Notes: generated by a model from the letters alone, not told the origin. Counted from the first letter of the stretch, positions 23,671 to 30,565 are shown. The stretch is 64,000 nt of DNA from an uncultured Prevotellaceae bacterium (GCA_946410305.1 CAMJZV010000001.1:1-64000), one strand, 5' to 3'. Made by a program: numbers and translations.

Positions 23671-25130
23671 TGTTGATTCCTTTCTTGTTTATTATACCAT
23701 ATTGTGAACCACACGGCAGCCACCACGAGGCAGGCGATGCCCAGGCCGTAGGCCAATGGCTCGGGCAGGTGGAGCATCTGACGGGAGATAAATACGTAGG
23801 TGCTGCAGACGGTGGTCATGAAGAGGGCGGGGATGAGCATGATCCAGAAGTTCTTCTTCTGACGCACGAGATAGACGGTAACGGTCCAGAGGGTGAACAC
23901 GGAGAGGGCCTGGTTCGACCATCCGAAGTACTGCCAGATGGTGTTGAAGCCGTCGGGGTTGCCTATCTGCCAGATGAGCATGGCGATGCTGCACGCAAAG
24001 ATCGGCACGCAGATCATCAGGCGCTTCGGGATGGGCCGCTGGTCGAGCTTCAGCCACTCGGCCACGATCAGACGGGCTGAGCGCAGGGCCGTGTCGCCGC
24101 TGGTGATGGGCGCAGCCACCACGCCGAGCATGGCCAGGATGGCACCAGCCACACCGAGCCAGTCGTTGCACACGAGATGGACCACTGCTGGCGCAGAAGT
24201 ATGGAAGCCATCGGTGGCTCCGGCGATAAGCTCATAGCCAGGCGTGGGGTCGCCGTAGAAGAACCAGGCCGACACCGTGGCCCATATCAGTGCCACGGCT
24301 CCCTCGGTAATCATCGCGCCGTAGAACAGCGGGCGCCCCATGTGTTCGCTCTTTACGCAGCGGGCCATCAGCGGGCTCTGCGTGGCGTGGAAGCCGGAAA
24401 TGGCTCCGCAGGCGATGGTGATGAAGAGCGCCGGGAAGATGTTGTCGGTCCACCGATCTGGCTCCGTCGCAGCCCCCATGTTGTAGTAGTGCGTCCACAG
24501 TTCGGGCAGCGTGGGCCAGTGGAAGATGAGCCACACCATCAGTGCCCCGGCCATGAACAGCAGCGACATGGCGAACAGCGGATAGACCTTGCCGATGATC
24601 TTGTCGATGGGCAGCATCGTGGCGATGAAGTAATAGCAGAAGATGATGATGATCCACATCAGTGTGTCGCCGCCGATGGAGTGGAGGATCTCGGCGGGGC
24701 TATAGACGAACACTGCGCCCACCACGATGAGCAGCAGCACGGTGAACACCAGCATCACGTTCTTCGTGGTCTTGCCTAAATAGTGGCCGATCATCTCGGG
24801 CAGTCCGGCACCGTCGTGGCGCATGGAGAGCATGCCCGAGAAATAGTCGTGGACGGCTCCGGCGAAGATGCAGCCGAAGACAATCCACAGATAGGCCGCC
24901 GGACCGAACTTCGCGCCCATGATGGCACCGAAGATGGGGCCTGTGCCCGCGATGTTGAGGAACTGGATCATGAAGATCTTCCATCCGGGCATCACGATGT
25001 AGTCCAGCCCATCGGCCTTGCTGACGGCGGGCGTCACACGGTCGTCGGGGCCGAATACGCGCTCAACAAAGCGGCCGTAGAAGATGTAACCTAAGACAAG
25101 AGCCGCAAGGCTCAGAATAAATGTAATCAT
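23667..25130 (-). CDS. cstA: CstA-family carbon-starvation transporter
   Basis: 487 residues, around 12-13 membrane segments. The N-terminal motifs DGLDYIVMPGWKIFMIQFLNIAGTGPIFGAIMGA in pieces and GAVHDYFSGMLSMRHDGAG are diagnostic of the CstA family. E. coli CstA (about 700 residues) imports pyruvate and possibly peptides; this shorter form is usual in Bacteroidota. The 4-nt overlap with the D-Ala-D-Ala dipeptidase suggests uptake of a breakdown product. A tiny hydrophobic ORF ends 9 nt upstream. Base composition is richer in GC than the flanking genes. Confidence 0.88.
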   Translation of the reverse strand: MITFILSLAALVLGYIFYGRFVERVFGPDDRVTPAVSKADGLDYIVMPGWKIFMIQFLNIAGTGPIFGAIMGAKFGPAAYLWIVFGCIFAGAVHDYFSGMLSMRHDGAGLPEMIGHYLGKTTKNVMLVFTVLLLIVVGAVFVYSPAEILHSIGGDTLMWIIIIFCYYFIATMLPIDKIIGKVYPLFAMSLLFMAGALMVWLIFHWPTLPELWTHYYNMGAATEPDRWTDNIFPALFITIACGAISGFHATQSPLMARCVKSEHMGRPLFYGAMITEGAVALIWATVSAWFFYGDPTPGYELIAGATDGFHTSAPAVVHLVCNDWLGVAGAILAMLGVVAAPITSGDTALRSARLIVAEWLKLDQRPIPKRLMICVPIFACSIAMLIWQIGNPDGFNTIWQYFGWSNQALSVFTLWTVTVYLVRQKKNFWIMLIPALFMTTVCSTYVFISRQMLHLPEPLAYGLGIACLVVAAVWFTIWYNKQERNQQ

Positions 25131-25139
25131 TTTTTGTAT

Positions 25140-25196
25140 TTAAATTGTTAATAAACTCAGCAGCAGGGTGATTACGATTATTATCAAGTTCTTCAT
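25140..25196 (-). CDS. putative 18-residue hydrophobic peptide upstream of cstA
   Basis: ATG to TAA ORF encoding a short start MKN and then an unbroken hydrophobic helix of Leu, Ile, Val and Thr. It ends 9 nt before the cstA start on the same strand. Such single-helix peptides can be small transporter subunits (KdpF, CydX-like), but a chance ORF or leader peptide is equally possible. Too short for the ORF track; no relatives known to me. Confidence 0.35.
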   Translation of the reverse strand: MKNLIIIVITLLLSLLTI

Positions 25197-25200
25197 TTTT

Positions 25201-25229
25201 AAAAGGAAACGGGGATGTACCCCGTCTCC
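25201..25229 (-). terminator. hairpin with T-run in the cstA leader (attenuator candidate)
   Basis: On the minus strand GGAGACGGGG / CCCCGTTTCC around TACAT, followed by TTTT. It lies between the 36-residue ORF and the 18-residue ORF, so it could end a short leader transcript or attenuate cstA. Confidence 0.6.
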
Positions 25230-25257
25230 TCGTTGTAATTGATATTATTTCTTCAGT

Positions 25258-25368
25258 TTAATTACGACCTTGAGCGTATGCGCCGTTAGCTCCGACAAGT
25301 AGCAGGAACAGCAGCAATAGCACTTGTAGTCCGAAGCCTCCGTGCCTGTTCTTAAGTCTTTTTCTCAT
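25258..25368 (-). CDS. putative 36-residue signal-peptide-like ORF in the cstA leader
   Basis: ATG to TAA. It has a basic N-terminus (MRKRLKNRH), a strongly hydrophobic core of mostly Leu (QVLLLLFLLLVG) and an A-Y-A type cleavage site followed by only QGRN. It therefore reads as a Sec signal peptide with almost no mature part. The promoter box lies 177 nt upstream and a terminator-like hairpin begins 29 nt downstream, a layout compatible with a leader peptide or a small secreted peptide. Confidence 0.45.
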   Translation of the reverse strand: MRKRLKNRHGGFGLQVLLLLFLLLVGANGAYAQGRN

Positions 25369-25544
25369 ATTTATTGTCGTTTAGTTTATTCTTGTTATTA
25401 TTATCATTAACCAAGTAAATCGGTCATTTTCTGCACTCGCTTAGTAATAATTATCTCTCGGCTGGGCATGTGATTTGTTAAATCATTCTTTTTCTGCGAT
25501 TAGTAGTGCCATAATAAATACGTATTTAAGTTAAAGATTCGGTG

Positions 25545-25552
25545 CAAAGGTA
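25545..25552 (-). promoter_or_regulatory. -7 box TACCTTTG for the cstA unit
   Basis: Minus-strand TAnnTTTG match; the transcript would carry a leader of about 400 nt to cstA, containing the 36- and 18-residue ORFs and the hairpin. Confidence 0.65.
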
Positions 25553-25753
25553 CAAAAAAATATTGTTATTATGCTCCAATACGGAAGAGAATTTTCTTAA
25601 AAGGACGCAAAAATAAACCTAACAACCTAACATAATCGCTGAAAAAGCCTCTGTGTAAAGAATCCCTTTATGGCTGTTCGGCTTCTTATATTAAACAAGC
25701 ATCGCTCAGCAGGCATTACAACTTTCAAAATATGTACGATAATAGTAACGATG

Positions 25754-25771
25754 AAATTCTCTAGAGAATTT
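25754..25771. promoter_or_regulatory. perfect 18-bp palindrome, operator candidate
   Basis: AAATTCTCTAGAGAATTT is fully self-complementary. Length and symmetry suit a dimeric regulator, though it is about 110 bp upstream of the first argS -7 box. No regulator gene is near. Confidence 0.45.
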
Positions 25772-25801
25772 TTGCGAAATACAGCTGATACAGAAATGGG
25801 A

Positions 25802-25829
25802 ACAGCTAATACGCAACTGTATTAGCTGT
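25802..25829. repeat. 11-bp perfect inverted repeat
   Basis: ACAGCTAATAC and GTATTAGCTGT flank GCAACT. No T-run follows, so it is not an intrinsic terminator on the + strand. Confidence 0.6.
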
Positions 25830-25835
25830 ATATCG

Positions 25836-25887
25836 CTCGGAAAATTGCAAATAAATTTGCATTTTCGCTCGCTTATTCGTACCTTTG
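25836..25887 (+). promoter_or_regulatory. promoter module copy 1 upstream of argS
   Basis: CTCGGAAAATTGCAAATAAA followed by TTTGCATTTTCGCTCG, an imperfect palindrome, then TACCTTTG at 25880-25887. The second copy begins 84 bp later. Confidence 0.6.
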
Positions 25888-25919
25888 AGTTGATTTCTCA
25901 ACTCGAAGGTAGGCTGCAT

Positions 25920-25971
25920 CTCGGAAATATCCAAATAAATTTGGTATTTCGCTCGATTTGCACTACCTTTG
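25920..25971 (+). promoter_or_regulatory. promoter module copy 2, proximal argS promoter
   Basis: CTCGGAAATATCCAAATAAA, TTTGGTATTTCGCTCG and then TACCTTTG at 25964-25971, 22 nt before the argS start. Same length (52 bp) and architecture as copy 1, with matching changes in the two palindrome arms (GCAAAT/ATTTGC against CCAAAT/ATTTGG). Confidence 0.65.
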
Positions 25972-25992
25972 TACCCGCTTAACGTTAAGAGT

Positions 25993-27834
25993 ATGAAGAT
26001 AGAACAACAGATAGAGCAGGCCGCGATGGCCGCAGTGAAGGCACTCTACGGACAAGAGGTGCCTGAGAAGATGGTGCAGCTGCAGAAGACACGCAGCGAG
26101 TTTGAGGGTAGTCTGACACTGGTGGTATTCCCCTTTGTCAAGATGGCTCGCAAGAGTCCTGAGCAGACTGGTCAGGAGATTGGCCAGTATCTGGTTGACA
26201 ACTGTGAGGCTGTCAGCAAGTTCAACGTGGTGAAGGGTTTCCTGAACCTGAGCATCGCTGACGCTGCATGGCTTAACCTGCTGGCAGACATCGACAAGGA
26301 CGACCACTACGGTGAAAAGAAAGCGGACGAGAGTTCCCCTCTCGTGATGATTGAGTATAGCTCGCCCAACACCAACAAACCTCTGCACCTTGGTCACGTG
26401 CGCAACAACCTGCTGGGTTGGTCGCTGGCTCAGATCATGGAGGCCAACGGCAATAAGGTGGTGAAGACCAATATTGTCAACGACCGCGGCATTCATATCT
26501 GTAAGTCTATGCTCGCTTGGCTGAAGTACGGCAACGGCGAGACTCCCGAGACGTCTGGCAAGAAGGGCGACCACCTGATTGGCGACTACTACGTAGCCTT
26601 CGACAAGCACTACCGTGAGGAGGTAAAGGAACTGACCGCCCAGCTAGTGGCCAGCGGTTTACCCGCTGAGCAAGCTGAGGAGAAAGCTAAGCAGGAGGCT
26701 CCACTGATTAAGGAGGCTCACGAGATGCTGGTAAAGTGGGAGAACAACGACCCCGAGGTACGTGCCCTGTGGGAGAAGATGAACAACTGGGTGTATGCCG
26801 GTTTCGACGAGACCTACAAGAAAATGGGTGTTGCCTTCGACAAGATTTACTACGAGAGCCAGACATACCTGAAGGGTAAGGCCAAGGTAGAGGAAGGACT
26901 CGCCAAGGGTCTCTTCGAGCGCCACGAGGACAACTCTGTTTGGGCCGACCTGACCAACGAGGGTCTGGACCAGAAACTGCTGCTCCGTAGCGATGGCACC
27001 TCTGTATATATGACACAGGACATCGGTACGGCCGAGATGCGTTTCCAGGACTACCCCATCGACAAGATGATTTATGTGGTGGGCAACGAGCAGAACTATC
27101 ACTTCCAGGTGCTCTCTATCCTGCTGGACCGTCTGGGCTTCAAGTGGGGCAAGGAACTGGTACACTTCTCTTACGGTATGGTAGAGCTGCCTAATGGTAA
27201 GATGAAGAGCCGTGAGGGAACCGTTGTTGATGCCGACGACTTGATGGAGCTGATGGTAGAGGATGCCTACAAGACCTCTATGGAACTGGGTAAATTCGAC
27301 GATATGACTGAAGAGGAGCGCCGCGAGATTGCCCGCATCGTGGGTATGGGTGCCCTGAAGTACTTCATCCTGAAGGTGGACGCTCGCAAGAACATGCTGT
27401 TCAACCCAGAGGAGTCTATTGACTTCAATGGTAATACGGGTCCTTTCATCCAGTACACCTACGCCCGTATCCGCAGTATCATTAGGAAGGAGCAAGGAGC
27501 AAGGAGCAAGGAGCAAGAGAATACTCCAAGCTCTGACAAATCTCTTGCCCCCTGTCCCCTGCCCCTTGCCCCTAAAGAGATTGAACTTATCCAGAAGATG
27601 TCCGAGTATGGCGCAGCTGTAGAGCAGGCTGGTAAGGACTACTCTCCCTCTGGCATCGCCAACTACTGCTACGAGTTGACAAAGGTGTTCAACCAGTTCT
27701 ACCACGACTTCTCTATCCTCAACGAGCCCGACGAGCAGAAGAAGGCCATCCGCCTGGTGCTGGCTAAGAACGTCGCTAAGATCATCAAGAACGCTATGTC
27801 TCTGCTGGGCATCGAGGTGCCTGAGCGCATGTAA
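25993..27834 (+). CDS. argS: arginyl-tRNA synthetase with an in-frame repeat insertion
   Basis: 613 residues from MKIEQQ; the track start at 25969 overlaps the -7 box and is rejected. The N-terminal Add-1 domain is followed by the class I core with HLGH (in NKPLHLGHVRNN) and a KMKSREGT loop in place of KMSKS, normal for ArgRS, then YTYARIRSI and the anticodon-binding helical domain. An 87-bp foldback of GGAGCAA-type words adds 29 residues (starting KEQGARSKEQ and ending LPLAP) between the catalytic and anticodon domains. The frame is kept and both flanks match the family, so the enzyme should be functional with a surface loop. Confidence 0.95.
   Translation: MKIEQQIEQAAMAAVKALYGQEVPEKMVQLQKTRSEFEGSLTLVVFPFVKMARKSPEQTGQEIGQYLVDNCEAVSKFNVVKGFLNLSIADAAWLNLLADIDKDDHYGEKKADESSPLVMIEYSSPNTNKPLHLGHVRNNLLGWSLAQIMEANGNKVVKTNIVNDRGIHICKSMLAWLKYGNGETPETSGKKGDHLIGDYYVAFDKHYREEVKELTAQLVASGLPAEQAEEKAKQEAPLIKEAHEMLVKWENNDPEVRALWEKMNNWVYAGFDETYKKMGVAFDKIYYESQTYLKGKAKVEEGLAKGLFERHEDNSVWADLTNEGLDQKLLLRSDGTSVYMTQDIGTAEMRFQDYPIDKMIYVVGNEQNYHFQVLSILLDRLGFKWGKELVHFSYGMVELPNGKMKSREGTVVDADDLMELMVEDAYKTSMELGKFDDMTEEERREIARIVGMGALKYFILKVDARKNMLFNPEESIDFNGNTGPFIQYTYARIRSIIRKEQGARSKEQENTPSSDKSLAPCPLPLAPKEIELIQKMSEYGAAVEQAGKDYSPSGIANYCYELTKVFNQFYHDFSILNEPDEQKKAIRLVLAKNVAKIIKNAMSLLGIEVPERM
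27487..27573. repeat. 87-bp word-repeat foldback inserted in argS
   Basis: Left arm of tandem AAGGAGC words, right arm of CCCCTTGC/CCCCTGTC words, complementary to the left arm with variations and separated by about 25 bp. Length 87 is a multiple of three. The window start (39-69) carries one arm of the same family. Confidence 0.8.
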
Positions 27835-27840
27835 GAGCAT

Positions 27841-27859
27841 GTTGCGACTGAGTCGCAAC
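27841..27859. repeat. short perfect hairpin after argS
   Basis: GTTGCGACT and AGTCGCAAC around one G. It is followed by an A-run instead of a T-run, so it is not a + strand terminator; it may be a processing or stability element between argS and the RNase H gene. Confidence 0.5.
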
Positions 27860-27873
27860 AATAAAAAAAAGGT

Positions 27874-28332
27874 ATGCAAAACCCTCCCGACTATAGACAC
27901 GACACCGTACTGCCCTTGCCCATGGAGGTAAGGGCAGACGCGTGGGCCGTGGATGCTGCTTGTAGTGGCAACCCTGGCCCTATGGAGTATCAGGCTATTG
28001 ACCTGCAGACGGGTGCACAGGTGTTCCATTTCGGTCCTATGAAGGGTACAAACAATATCGGAGAGTTTCTAGCCATCGTCCATGCCCTGGCACTCTGCTG
28101 GCAGAAGGGATTGCACGACAAAACCATCTACTCAGACTCTTACAATGCCATTCTGTGGGTGCAGAAACGCCAATGTAAGACCAAGTTAGAACGCACTCCC
28201 GAGACGGAGCCGCTCTATCAGATTATTCTTCGTGCCGAAACCTGGCTGCGCACCCACAACTTCCGCAACCCCATCATCAAATGGGAGACCAGCAAGTGGG
28301 GCGAAGTACCTGCCGACTTCGGTAGGAAGTAA
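27874..28332 (+). CDS. ribonuclease H-like protein
   Basis: 152 residues. The RNase HI catalytic carboxylates can be placed: Asp in VDAACSGNPGPMEY, Glu in TNNIGEFLAIVHAL, Asp in IYSDSYNAI and a final Asp in EVPADFGRK. The GNPGP turn and NxxxE motif are typical. It probably removes RNA from RNA-DNA hybrids in the cytosol. It lies 39 nt behind argS with a hairpin in between and may be co-transcribed. Bacteroidota often encode this short form in addition to other RNases H. Confidence 0.85.
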   Translation: MQNPPDYRHDTVLPLPMEVRADAWAVDAACSGNPGPMEYQAIDLQTGAQVFHFGPMKGTNNIGEFLAIVHALALCWQKGLHDKTIYSDSYNAILWVQKRQCKTKLERTPETEPLYQIILRAETWLRTHNFRNPIIKWETSKWGEVPADFGRK

Positions 28333-28365
28333 TCAGGAAGAGAATGCCGCTAAAGCAGGAAAAAT

Positions 28366-28570
28366 GGTTTTCAAAAAAAAGGTTCCACCTTTCACGGACA
28401 TGCGGGACCCCCAGTAAATAAAGGGATTGCGAGCGTGGAGGGAGGCTTCCAACGTTCCGCGCGCACACAAAACGCCCAGAATCCCTTTAAATAAAGGATT
28501 CTGGGCATATCCGTGGAACGTGAAAGCATTTTATTTGAAAACCCCACAGCGTGCGCACGCGCGAACCTAC
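28366..28570. repeat. non-coding foldback island
   Basis: Outer arms GGTTTTCAAA (28366-28375) and TTTGAAAACC (28534-28543) are perfect. A central hairpin has 11-bp perfect arms GCCCAGAATCC / GGATTCTGGGC (28474-28506). Between them, the words GTTCCAC and CTTTCAC occur in opposite order in the two arms. G+C-rich palindromic tracts (CCGCGCGCACAC, GTGCGCACGCGCG) add to the structure. No ORF of note and no T-run. Confidence 0.6.
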
Positions 28571-28672
28571 TTAAGTATGAGCCCATCCATTAGTATCATT
28601 GAATCACAGAGAGGAACCAAAAATAGTTTCTAAAAAGGACGGAAGATGTTTGGTACTTTGAAGGATTATGCT

Positions 28673-28680
28673 TAATTTTG
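28673..28680 (+). promoter_or_regulatory. -7 box TAATTTTG for the GT2 gene at 28686
   Basis: TAnnTTTG match ending only 5 nt before the ATG at 28686; transcription would start at or next to the start codon. It rules out the track start at 28668. Confidence 0.65.
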
Positions 28681-28685
28681 CAAGC

Positions 28686-29444
28686 ATGAATGAAAAAATA
28701 TCGGTAGTAATCAACACCTACAATGCCGAGCAACATCTGGAACGGGTGTTGGAGGCGGTGAAGGACTTCGACGAGATCGTGGTATGCGACATGGAGTCGA
28801 CAGACCAGACGCGGGCTATCGCCCAGCGCTATGGCTGCAGAATCATCACCTTCGAGCGCAAGGCGTATAACATTGTGGAGCCTGCCCGTGAATATGCTAT
28901 CCACGAAGCCCTGCACGAATGGGTGCTGGTAGTGGATGCCGACGAGATTGTCACCAAGGAGTTGCACGACTACCTCTATCAGCGCATCAGTGAAGCCAGC
29001 TGTCCTGACGGACTGGCCATTCCACGCAAGAACTATTTCATGGGACGCTTCATGCGTAGCCACTATCCAGACTATATCCTCCGCTTCTTCCGTAAGGACA
29101 AGACCCACTGGCCTCCAGTGATACACTGTGCGCCAGAGATTGATGGCCGTGTGGAGCGCATCAGCAGGAGTCGCAAGGAACTGGCCTTCGAGCATCTGGC
29201 CAACGACTCCGTCAGCGACATTCTGCGCAAGCACAACACCTATTCCACCAACGAGGTTCCTCGCCGCAGACACAAGAACTACGGCGTAGGGGCTATGATG
29301 TTACGTCCACTGGTACGCTTCATCAAGTCATATATTATAAAAGGTGGATTCCTGGATGGTAAGGCAGGCCTCATTCAGGCTCTGCTCGATGCCCACTACC
29401 AGTTTGCGGTAGTGGCGAAACTCATCGAAGAGAAAAGCTGTTAG
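28686..29444 (+). CDS. GT2 glycosyltransferase, WaaE/KdtX-like
   Basis: 252 residues from MNEKISVV. The GT-A fold is shown by ISVVINTYNAEQHLERVL, the CDMESTDQT segment and the DxD-like motif VVDADEIV. The overall size and the YILRFFRKDKTHWP segment fit the WaaE/KdtX group that adds glucose to the inner core of LPS. It probably acts at the inner face of the cytoplasmic membrane. The final Cys codon and TAG stop come from a TGTTAGC word repeat. It converges with the LpxL-like gene, which fits a lipid A/core region. Confidence 0.85.
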   Translation: MNEKISVVINTYNAEQHLERVLEAVKDFDEIVVCDMESTDQTRAIAQRYGCRIITFERKAYNIVEPAREYAIHEALHEWVLVVDADEIVTKELHDYLYQRISEASCPDGLAIPRKNYFMGRFMRSHYPDYILRFFRKDKTHWPPVIHCAPEIDGRVERISRSRKELAFEHLANDSVSDILRKHNTYSTNEVPRRRHKNYGVGAMMLRPLVRFIKSYIIKGGFLDGKAGLIQALLDAHYQFAVVAKLIEEKSC

Positions 29445-29482
29445 CTGTTGGCTGTTAGCCGTTAGCCAAAAGCCAAAAGCCA
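29437..29482. repeat. TGTTAGC / AAAAGCC word repeat between convergent genes
   Basis: Tandem 7-bp words (CTGTTAG, CTGTTGG, CTGTTAG, CCGTTAG, CCAAAAG, CCAAAAG). It fills the space between the stop codons of two convergent genes and supplies the TAG of the left one. Confidence 0.7.
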
Positions 29483-30475
29483 CTAATGATGCCAATAGCT
29501 ACGCCATCCCATCATCTTGGCGTACTCCTCCTCTGTGACCTTCTCGTAAACCTTGCCATCACGAACTTCCCAACGGATGTCAAACTCCTCTTTAGTGCGT
29601 GACCAGCGGTCGTGGCTCCACAACCACAGGGCTGGGTCGCGACGGATGGTGCGTTCCAATTCCTGCATATAACGCTCCGTCAACTCGTAGTCGGGAATAG
29701 TCCCTGACTCACGCTCTATCAGTTTAAACTCACATTCGTAGTAGCCACGCTTCACGCGACGCACATCGCCATAGAAGAAAGCCTGCTTGGTGCGCTTGAT
29801 GATGCGCTCAGAACCAGTAAAGACAGGCGTCAGGTGGTTGAGGAAAGGTACCCACAAGTGGATGTTGCGCCAGTTAGGCTTTTGGTCAGCGATATATCCC
29901 ACAACAAGGGGTTTGCCTTCCTGATGGTACTTCACGATATGGCGCAGAGTCTCCTCCATAGGAATGCATACACTACCAAAACGCTGGCGGATATAGAGGA
30001 ACAGTCGGTCGAAGTCAGGATTCTCGATGGGGTGATACAACTCGGCACAGACACCATTGTCAGACATGGCCAATGGCAGGGTGCTGACCCACTCCCAGTT
30101 ACAATAGTGACCCAGCATGACACCACACGAGACACCCTCGCTCCACAGCTTCTCAATAGCCTCCGTGCCCTTGAACACCATACGACGACGCATCTCCTTT
30201 TCGCTGATGGTCATCAGTTTGATGCTCTCTACCAGATAGTCGCAGAACCAATGGTAAAAGTCTTGCTCTATCCGTTTCAGTTCTTTGGCACTCTTCTCAG
30301 GAAAGGCTGTGGCAATGTTTTGTCGGACGATTTTGGTGCGATAGCCAGCGATACGATATAAGACAAAGTACATAATATCAGAGAAGATATAATGTACCCA
30401 CATAGGAAATATTGACGTCACCCAAATCAGGGCAAAGCAACAGTAAGCCAACAATTTGTTTAATCGTCTTTTCAT
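29483..30475 (-). CDS. LpxL/HtrB-like lipid A acyltransferase
   Basis: 330 residues from MKRRLNKLL; the track start lies upstream of the -7 box. One N-terminal membrane segment is followed by the LPLAT motif GHYCNWEW, an HX4E catalytic dyad, and by YIADQKPNW and the ERIIKRTKQAFFYGDVRR region. It transfers an acyl chain to lipid A or a related glycolipid on the cytoplasmic side of the inner membrane. Bacteroidota LpxL homologues can use long chains; the chain here is unknown. Confidence 0.88.
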   Translation of the reverse strand: MKRRLNKLLAYCCFALIWVTSIFPMWVHYIFSDIMYFVLYRIAGYRTKIVRQNIATAFPEKSAKELKRIEQDFYHWFCDYLVESIKLMTISEKEMRRRMVFKGTEAIEKLWSEGVSCGVMLGHYCNWEWVSTLPLAMSDNGVCAELYHPIENPDFDRLFLYIRQRFGSVCIPMEETLRHIVKYHQEGKPLVVGYIADQKPNWRNIHLWVPFLNHLTPVFTGSERIIKRTKQAFFYGDVRRVKRGYYECEFKLIERESGTIPDYELTERYMQELERTIRRDPALWLWSHDRWSRTKEEFDIRWEVRDGKVYEKVTEEEYAKMMGWRSYWHH

Positions 30476-30485
30476 ATCGCCGATG

Positions 30486-30545
30486 CAAAGATACAAAATA
30501 ATTCATAATTCATCATGCATAATTCATAAATATTTTGTAATTTTG
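30486..30545. promoter_or_regulatory. 60-bp divergent promoter cassette, copy A
   Basis: Minus-strand -7 box TATCTTTG (30486-30493) and plus-strand -7 box TAATTTTG (30538-30545) enclose a TAATTCA word repeat with outer arms ACAAAATA / TATTTTGT. It drives the LpxL-like gene to the left and the GT4 gene to the right. It matches the cassette at 42280-42339 in 55 of 60 positions with no gap. Confidence 0.75.
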
Positions 30546-30565
30546 CGCTCTAAGAGATAAAAAAC

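Larger units (their letters stand above)
25553..25963. other. non-coding regulatory region between the cstA unit and argS
   Basis: No convincing gene. It contains a perfect 18-bp palindrome (AAATTCTCTAGAGAATTT at 25754-25771), a hairpin with perfect 11-bp arms (ACAGCTAATAC / GTATTAGCTGT at 25802-25829) and two related copies of a promoter module ending in TACCTTTG. A 24-codon ORF from 25752 is weak and was not called. Confidence 0.6.

Noticed and set aside
25752-25826. 24-codon ORF upstream of argS
   Set aside because: It spans the 18-bp palindrome and most of the hairpin and has no ribosome-binding context; the palindromes explain the sequence better.
27487-27573. CRISPR-like repeat
   Set aside because: Units are 6-8 bp, in direct tandem without spacers, and lie in a coding frame. 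No cas gene is in the window.
27841-27871. terminator after argS
   Set aside because: The hairpin is followed by an A-run on the + strand and there is no T-run; the RNase H gene could well be co-transcribed.
26659-28029. 456-residue ORF antisense to argS
   Set aside because: It is fully overlapped by argS and by the RNase H start, has no motif and arises from the codon bias of argS.
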